Assembly (NCBI RefSeq): GCF_018446385.1
Contig: NC_056000.1
Coordinates: 52,174,722 to 52,238,721, forward strand
Direction of reading: 5' to 3'
DNA: 64,000 nucleotides
Source: Zingiber officinale
Taxonomy: Eukaryota > Streptophyta > Magnoliopsida > Zingiberales > Zingiberaceae
Below, piece by piece: positions 57,900 to 64,000 of the stretch (position 1 is the first letter of the stretch; every line of letters begins with the position of its first letter). The position numbers were made by a program, and so were the translations under genes. The notes below the pieces were generated by a model. That model had not been told where the DNA came from. It was given only the letters and a program-made list of their open reading frames with translations, and ran no database searches.

Positions 57900-58503
57900 A
57901 CCGTACAGTGTTACTGCCACGGTCGGTAGTCCGTGTGTCGATTTTGTATTGGTTCCAGCTTTGTGTGGTTGTTGTATTTCAGCCTACGCGTCGTTGTGAT
58001 GTGTCCGGCCTGCGTACCGATATTACGTCCCGGCCTGTGTGCCTACGCCATCTCTCGGCCGATGTGTCGCTATTATCTCTCATATGGCAGTTTGTTTGCT
58101 AGATCTAGGTCATGCTCGGCTCTCGACAGGCAGATCCGGCTCCTCAACTGCCTCATGCCCATCTACCCGTCAGGGCCACGACGACTCGATCCGCACCGCG
58201 ATCAGCTCACCGACCCATCTGAGGGCGCCCCCGGGGCCAAGGTACGTCGTCGTACTCATTTTGCACTTATTTTATTGTCTTGTTACTAGTCGGCTGCTTA
58301 TGTATTTATGGGACTCGCCTCGAGCATCGGGGTACCAGAGACCGGGGCAACACGGTCGCTGGGTGCAGGTAGTATTGACCGGAGGACATCTAATGACTTG
58401 GTCAACACAGAGAACAGCTCACCATCCGGGTCATGGAGATGTGGTCAACATTCCAGACACGTCACACCGGCGGGTTCGTCTTCCCAGCTTCCCGACAGGA
58501 ACA
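57900..58503 (+). mobile_element. 5' LTR end of Tat-like gypsy element
   Basis: It ends CCCGACAGGAACA, like CGGACAGGATCA at 3107, and is followed four bases later by a gypsy primer binding site. The start is not resolved (57900 is approximate). The phrase GTACCAGAGACCGGGGCAAC at 58330 is the probable counterpart of the GGGTCAACGCGGGGACC block of related LTRs. Confidence 0.6.
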
Positions 58504-58507
58504 TAGT

Positions 58508-58525
58508 TGGCGCCGTCTGTGGGAA
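58508..58525 (+). promoter_or_regulatory. retrotransposon primer binding site
   Basis: TGGCGCCGTCTGTGGGAA lies four bases after the LTR end. It is the tRNA-complementary start of the internal region in plant Tat-like gypsy elements. About 85 bp of leader follow before the next insertion. Confidence 0.8.
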
Positions 58526-58614
58526 CGCACCTGATCTGGAACGTGAAGATGGACGACGTCGGAAAATTCTGCCATACTCATGACCTTGATGGATTTCGAC
58601 GATTATCTCATATT

Positions 58615-61600
58615 TGTCACGCCCCGGAGGAGTCCCTGACCGAGGAAATTTCGACAGCATCTCCCTTGTACGACGGACAATCTGAAACTTTTCTACATCC
58701 TCATATACCTCAGCCACAGGCGGCTGGAATAATAAAAATAATAAAATACAACACACAGACATTCCATGCAGTATAATAAGCAATAAACAAAATAGTAATA
58801 CCAAGACTCGAAAATAACCCTTCTCCACTACACCAACATAACTCTATAAAACTCAAATCCGACAAACTCACCTCTTCTGCCGTCCAGGCAGGCATGTAGT
58901 AAAACATATCGAATAAAAATCCATCGACATCACAAAATCCATACCATGTCTATACCATCAACCCGAACAAGTTTAGTATAATCTAAATATGAAAACCAAA
59001 AGACCAACAATATCTTTGAGATATTCAGGGACTAGCAACTGGAACTCTCTCCTGACAGCATCAACCTGAAAAAAATAACAACAATGGAGGCGGGGTGAGT
59101 CCAACACTCAGCAGGCACAACTGATATGCAAAGTAGGGAAATAACATCTAGCACTAATCATGCGTACAGTCTCCTGATATAAAAGGATGAAATGCAACAA
59201 AAGTAAATAGGAGAAAAACTGTACTAACCAGGACCTAGGTATAAGGACAAACAGTCCGAGTGACATAGAAATCCTGTATGCATGTCAAACATAGGCGTCC
59301 AAACAATATACAGCATACAAATGCAACAAGCACAAACACAAGCAATAAATGCATCATGCATATAATGCCAATGATGCGTCCTGGTCACCCCTGACGCCAG
59401 TCGATCATCTCACACACAATAGTGAGGCCGAGCGGCTAGGGCTGTGACAACCGTGCACTCTGTCGTCACTACTCCTGATGAGTGACCGAGTGGACGGGAT
59501 GCTGTCGCAGTACACCTATCCTCCTACCCCAAATCATAAATGGGGGAGCGCAATACTCTCATCTCCCGGAACACAATGACGGGGAGGAATCCCTGCCGGC
59601 TAACACGTTGCATCTCGCTACCTATGAGCGGACCAACGGAGCCAAACAAGGTCCCTGCTGCAACACACACTGCCTGAATCGACCACTAACCCATGAGTGG
59701 TGGTGTGTGCAGATCCATGTAACTGGCGATGTGCTCAACAATAATGGAGCGGACTATCGCACAACATGCAATCATGCAAATGGTGCATGACAATAACCAC
59801 AAAATATCCTGAGCTAATCCATATATCTATAAAAGTGCACCATAGGTCAACGAATCAAATCAAAGATACACTGAAGGTATAAAACCTAGGTCCTGAACAT
59901 GGTGAAGCATGGTATATCACTACCCCTATAAGCATATATCAACAGGTAAGGAATACATGAGATGCAAAACAAGCAATCAACCAATCATGTAACAGGTATC
60001 GGGTAGTGATTAACCGAAACAAATAAGAGAACATAATTTTTGCTACTTGTTAAATTCACTACTATGCATATCAAAGACATAAAGTCAAAAGTACCCGCCA
60101 CCAAATAGAAAAGTCCAAATCGGTAGTCGAGATACTCGTCTCGCGTCAAAATCCTGTGTCACCAATATACGTACATTTATTTAGCTAGAACTCAACGAAT
60201 AGCTAAATAAAATCTCAACGACCAATAGGATAAGATCCTAATCAACCTATACATGATCAACAACATAAATCCAATCCCTTATGATCTACAACTAAGCAAA
60301 TGCTTAATCCATAGACCACATCATCTCAATACGTATCCGAATTCCTAATCACATTAAGAAATTCCAAATTATTACACCTTACCTCAAAATCACAGTCGTG
60401 ATCACGGATCCAACACCAAGATATCACAGTCGTGATCACTGATCCAACGCCAAGATATAGTTGCTGCTGGATCAAGATGTGTGGCCGAGATTGTAGACCT
60501 GTTGTCTTCCAAATCAAACTGATCAAGAATCCATAAACTCTTATCATTCCATAACTCAATCTGTAGCTCAATTCAAATAAACTAATCCATGACTAAAACA
60601 TTCATCCTCTAGACTAATTAATTCCTAGCTTAAATACTCACATAAACTAAGTCCATAATCCAATAAATTAAACTACACATTTATCAATGCTAACCACTCA
60701 CCAGAATTGATGGCTCCGCCAATGACGTATAGCTGGTATAACTCTCTGCCAGCGAAGATGAAATCACTGTCCTTCCCAAATCTGAGGACTCTACTGTTGC
60801 CTCACGACCGAAACATCCTCCTGTCGATAACAGGGGTCAACACCAAGAGAAATTGCTGCCCAACCAACCTAATGCCCTAAAATCATCATCAACCATAACT
60901 TTACACCAAAAGCATTTATTAGCAATGAGTGGTTGCCTCCAATGATAGTCGGTAGCAGGATACTTCGCTACTCATACCCTTTGAAACTCTAGTTGGAACT
61001 CACAGAAAATCCACCTAAATCTTGCCGTCGGAAACCCTAGATTGGTGATCGCAGCAAGCTTCTACACAGCCGGAAGCTTCCATACAATCTGTGACTTCAC
61101 GATCTGCCTTTAAATCAAAGTTGTCAACGAAAAGGTAACAGGAGCAAACAACACACCGCACCTTCTTATGGCCGGAAAAGTGGCGACCGTCGGCTACACC
61201 TTGGCTTGTGCCAACAATCAATAGGGGCCTGGCATCTCGTGACAGAGCAAAGGAAGAAGGCACTGCTCTCCGGTGGGAAGAGGTGTCGCTAGGGCAAAGG
61301 AGCTTGGCCGGTTGCCGACGCTCGGAAGAGGAAAAGGGTCGGCGCTAGGGCTCCTGTGGCCGACGGTGTCTCGGGAAGAAGGGGAAAGATGGCCGGCGTC
61401 GAAGAAGAGCGTCGGCGCGTTCCTGACCTTCCCCAATCTAGGGCTCGACCTCGGCGGTGCTGAGATGTCTGCGGCGATGAGGCAATGGCAGGGGGAAAGG
61501 CGATTGGCATTGCTCTCTTCCACCGGCGTCGGCTGTGGCGACCGAGGCGACGCGAGAGGGCGACGGCGGCGCGTCCGCTTGAGAAGGGAAGAGAAACGGC

Positions 61601-61843
61601 CGGAGGGTGAGGGCTCGACACGCGCGGAAAAATCGGGAGGAGAAAGAAAAATAAAGAGAAAAAGAAAAAGGAAAAGTAATAAAACTTTTCCTCGCTTAAA
61701 TGGGGTAGCCTAAACAGGCTTTTCCCGGGCCCCGTTCTTATCCTCGTTAACTCGCCCGTACGAGCTCCGAAAAATTCCCGAAAAATATCCAAAAATTCCA
61801 GAAAATTCTATTATTAATATTCGCCTATTTTTGGTATTTTACA
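58615..61843. mobile_element. 3.2-kb solo LTR (Del/Tekay-like), TSD ATATT
   Basis: It starts TGTCACGCCCCGGAGG, ends GGTATTTTACA and is flanked by ATATT at 58610-58614 and 61844-61848. It interrupts the Tat-like leader. The length and the CACGCCCCGG terminus suggest a Del/Tekay gypsy LTR, probably read from the minus strand. The GC-rich frames at 61273-61792 on both strands lie inside it and are not host genes. No internal domains are present, so it is a solo LTR. Confidence 0.88.
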
Positions 61844-61848
61844 ATATT

Positions 61849-62000
61849 CTCCTCACTCCACGGGTATTCGAGAGTCGAGGAATTGAGTCAGATCTTCTGC
61901 TGGACGACAGGTCAATTTTTTCGTTGTATTTTCGCTTTCGATCATAGGATCTGCCATAGTTCTCCGGTCGAAGACTCCCGCACCGATCAGTCGGGATTAT
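61849..62000 (+). mobile_element. continuation of the interrupted Tat-like element
   Basis: Non-coding sequence (CTCCTCACTCCACGGG onward) resumes after the solo LTR and leads into the tandem arrays. The coding region of the element appears to be deleted, if the arrays are its 3' untranslated region. Confidence 0.45.
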
Positions 62001-62430
62001 ATTTGTGAAGACTCCGGTATCAATCGACCGGAATTATATTTGCGAAAACTCCCGAGCCGATCGGTCGGAATTATATTATATTAGAGCCACATGCTCACTA
62101 TCGAAGACCCCGTGTCGATCGGCCAGGATTATATTATATCAGAGCCGCAAGCTCACTATCAAAGACCCCATGTCGATCGGCCGAAATCATATTATATCAG
62201 AGCCGCAAGCTCACTGTCGAAGACCCCGTGCCGATCGACCGGGTTTATATTATATCAGATCCACAGGCTCACTGTCGAAGACCCCGTGCCGATCGACCGG
62301 GTTTATATCATATTAGAGCCACAGGTTCATTGTTGAAGACCCCGTGCCGATCGGCCAGGCTTATATTTTATTAGAGCCACGAGCTCGTTATGAAAGACTC
62401 ACGTGCCGATCGACCGGGTTTGAGTTATAT
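62000..62430 (+). repeat. 58-bp tandem repeat, about 7 copies
   Basis: The unit reads GAAGACCCCGTGCCGATCG, ACCGGGTTTATATTATAT, then CAGAGCCACAGGCTCACTGTC. GAAGACC starts at 62103, 62161 and 62219 fix the period. The first two units are shorter and lack the GAGCCAC part. Confidence 0.92.
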
Positions 62431-62880
62431 TGGAAGACCGTCGAGCGGCGACATTAAACCCTAGAGTCGAAGCGGCGACTATAAAACCTCCGCCTTGAAG
62501 ACCGTCGAGCGACGTCATTAAACCCTAGAGTCGAAGCAGCGACTATAAAAACCCTGCCTTGAAGATCGTTGAGCGGCGACGTTAAACCCTACAGTCGAAG
62601 CGGCGACTATAAAAACCCTTTCTTGAAAACCGTCGATCAACGACGTTAAACCCTAGAGTCGAAGCGGTGACTATACAAACCCCGCCTTGAAGACCGTCGA
62701 GCGGCGACGTTAAACCCTAGAGTCGAAGCAGCGACTATAAAAATCTCACCTTGAAGACCGTCGAGCGGCGACGTTAAACCCTAGAGTCAAAGCGGCGACT
62801 ATAAAAACCCTACCTTGAAGACCGTCGAGTGGTGACGTTAAACCCAGGTCTCCACCGACGGTTGAGCGGCGACTTTAAAT
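62431..62880 (+). repeat. 64-bp tandem repeat, about 7 copies, related to 1-1810
   Basis: The unit reads GAAGACCGTCGAGCGGCGAC, GTTAAACCCTAGAGTCGAAG, CGGCGACTATAAAAACCC. GAAGACC starts at 62433 and 62497 give 64 bp. The order GAAGACCGTCGAG, GACGTTAAA, GGCGACTATAAA is shared with the 65-bp repeat at the window start, in the same orientation. Confidence 0.93.
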
Positions 62881-62909
62881 CCGTGCCTTCATAGACCAGC
62901 TTATTAGAT

Positions 62910-63560
62910 ATTCTATCTCCCCCATTTGAGGTCGAGCGATTGTCACCATCGGATCTTCTATCTCCCCTATTCGGGGCCGAGCGATCGTCATATCGGATCT
63001 TCTATCTCCCCCATTCGGGGTCGAGTGATCGTCACATATCGGACCGTAAATTCATATTTGCTTATCTCCTCCGTTCGGGGTCGAGCTATCTCCAATGGCC
63101 GCGAACGAGAGTATTGGGATCGAGTGGTCTTCACTGGTCTCGGACCAGCATATCATATTTCCTTATCTCCCCCGTTTGAGGTTGAGCGATCTTCACTGGT
63201 CTCAGACCAGCTCGTCGGATCTCATATCTAATCCGTTCGGGGTCGAGAGGTCTTCATTGGTCACGGAGCATCAGAGCAGCTTATCTCCCTCGTTCGGGGT
63301 TGAGCTATCTCCAATGGTCGCGAACGAGAGTATTGGGGTCGAGTGGTCTTCACTGGTCTTGGACCAGCATATCATATTTCCTTATCTCCCCCGTTCAGGG
63401 TCGAGTGATCTTCACTGGTCTCGAACCAGCTCGTCGGATCTCATATCTCCCCCCTCCGGGGTCGAGAGGTCTTCATTGGTCACGGAGCATCAAAGCAGCT
63501 TGTCTCCCTCGTTCGGAGTCGAGCTATCTCTAATGGTCGCGAACGAGAGTATATCCGCTG
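62910..63560 (+). repeat. tandem repeat with 219-bp higher-order unit
   Basis: Basic units of roughly 45-60 bp carry TATCTCCCCCGTTCGGGGTC and GAGCGATCTTCACTGGTC. From 63060 a higher-order period appears: the string GAGCTATCTCCAATGG recurs near 63081, 63300 and 63519, exactly 219 bp apart. Within each period four variant monomers keep the same order. Confidence 0.88.
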
Positions 63561-63574
63561 GTTTCGGTCTATAA

Positions 63575-63790
63575 TATCTCATAGGCTCTGCGCCCGTTCG
63601 ACTCACGACTTTCGTTTCTGTGCGCATTCGATTTCGTGTTCGATGCGCCCATTCAGCTCATGACTTTCGCGCCCATGCGCCTTCGACTCACGGGCTACAC
63701 TCCAGTTTAGTTCACGTGTGATGCGCCCATTCGACTCACGACTTTCATCTCTACGCACTCGATTTCACGGGCTATGTTTCCGCTCAGTTT
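63575..63790 (+). repeat. imperfect CGCCCATTCGACTCACGACTTTC repeat
   Basis: Short units built on GCGCCCATTCGACTCACG and CTTTCGT..TGTGCGCATTCG repeat four to five times with irregular spacing. Confidence 0.7.
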
Positions 63791-64000
63791 TCGGGCTCCA
63801 CTCTTTCCCAGCGCTACTTCGTCTCTTGCTCGGTATTCACCTATGCACTCACTTGGCGTTCGGCCGAGAGCTTGCCTAGTAGTCGCTCGACACTATTCTT
63901 TGTCACTCGGTCGATACTTTGATAGCCACTTGATCCTTCACCTGATCGTCCACTTAGCCACGTGCTTGCTTCGCTCGACATCATTATGGTCGCCCGGTCG
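63791..64000 (+). other. window end, short CACTCGGTCGAT-type repeats
   Basis: Loose repetition of CACTCGGTCGATA, CACTTGATCC and CACTTAGCCACG phrases continues the tandem-repeat zone past the window edge. Confidence 0.45.

Noticed and set aside
57266-58506. Several overlapping open frames in GC-rich DNA as candidate genes
   Set aside because: Frames are open on both strands from base composition, have low complexity, and overlap an LTR.
61273-61792. 146- and 167-residue frames on opposite strands
   Set aside because: Both lie inside the solo LTR defined by the ATATT duplication and lack any recognised domain.

Overview
This is a plant nuclear genome window. The evidence is intron-bearing genes with canonical GT..AG junctions, a 4-exon plasma-membrane aquaporin, a tetraspanin, an ER-type EF-hand protein, and a dense nest of LTR retrotransposons, hAT, CACTA and Helitron elements and tRNA-derived SINEs. 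The GC-rich first exon of the EF-hand gene and the style of the LTRs suggest a monocot, possibly Zingiberales. That placement is inference from remembered repeat style, not from a search. No bacterial operon, CRISPR array, rRNA or functional tRNA gene was recognised.

Layout. Positions 1-3107 are the 3' end of a Tat-like Ty3/gypsy element: about 28 copies of a 65-bp tandem repeat, a polypurine tract and a 3' LTR. A small Helitron (3356-3913), a fold-back element (5203-5912) and a 2.4-kb solo LTR (7242-9648, TSD GTTAC) follow. A decayed hAT transposase lies at 10218-12890 and an LTR-like remnant at 13960-15160. The first host gene is a five-exon tetraspanin on the minus strand (18517-22473). 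Positions 22474-33727 hold an 871-bp solo LTR (25631-26501, TSD GATAG), a CACTA-like element (27957-31378) and an Au-type SINE. The second host gene is a six-exon EF-hand/CREC-like protein on the plus strand (33728-35259).

A second decayed hAT copy (36240-39190), a second SINE and a stack of nested LTR pieces fill 39191-48789. They include a copia 3' LTR with its polypurine tract, and a Tat-like 3' region with an antisense accessory ORF and its own LTR. A complete but dead copia element (49580-55007, TSD TTGAC) ends about 360 bp upstream of the third host gene, a divergent PIP1-type aquaporin (55404-56440). A hAT miniature element (56793-57314), a Tat-like 5' LTR with primer binding site, a 3.2-kb solo LTR inserted in it (58615-61843, TSD ATATT) and a chain of at least four unrelated tandem repeats complete the window.

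The three host genes show no functional link. The most distinctive content is the repeat biology. Related 64/65-bp satellites with a TATAAA box in nearly every unit sit at both ends of the window. A 219-bp higher-order repeat was found. Several LTRs carry different palindrome clusters at an equivalent place. The aquaporin has a shifted N-terminus, a shortened TM5 and a clipped C-terminus, and a copy of its 3' UTR sequence lies 9 kb upstream. Exon coordinates were derived by hand from reading frame and splice signals; no alignment was run.
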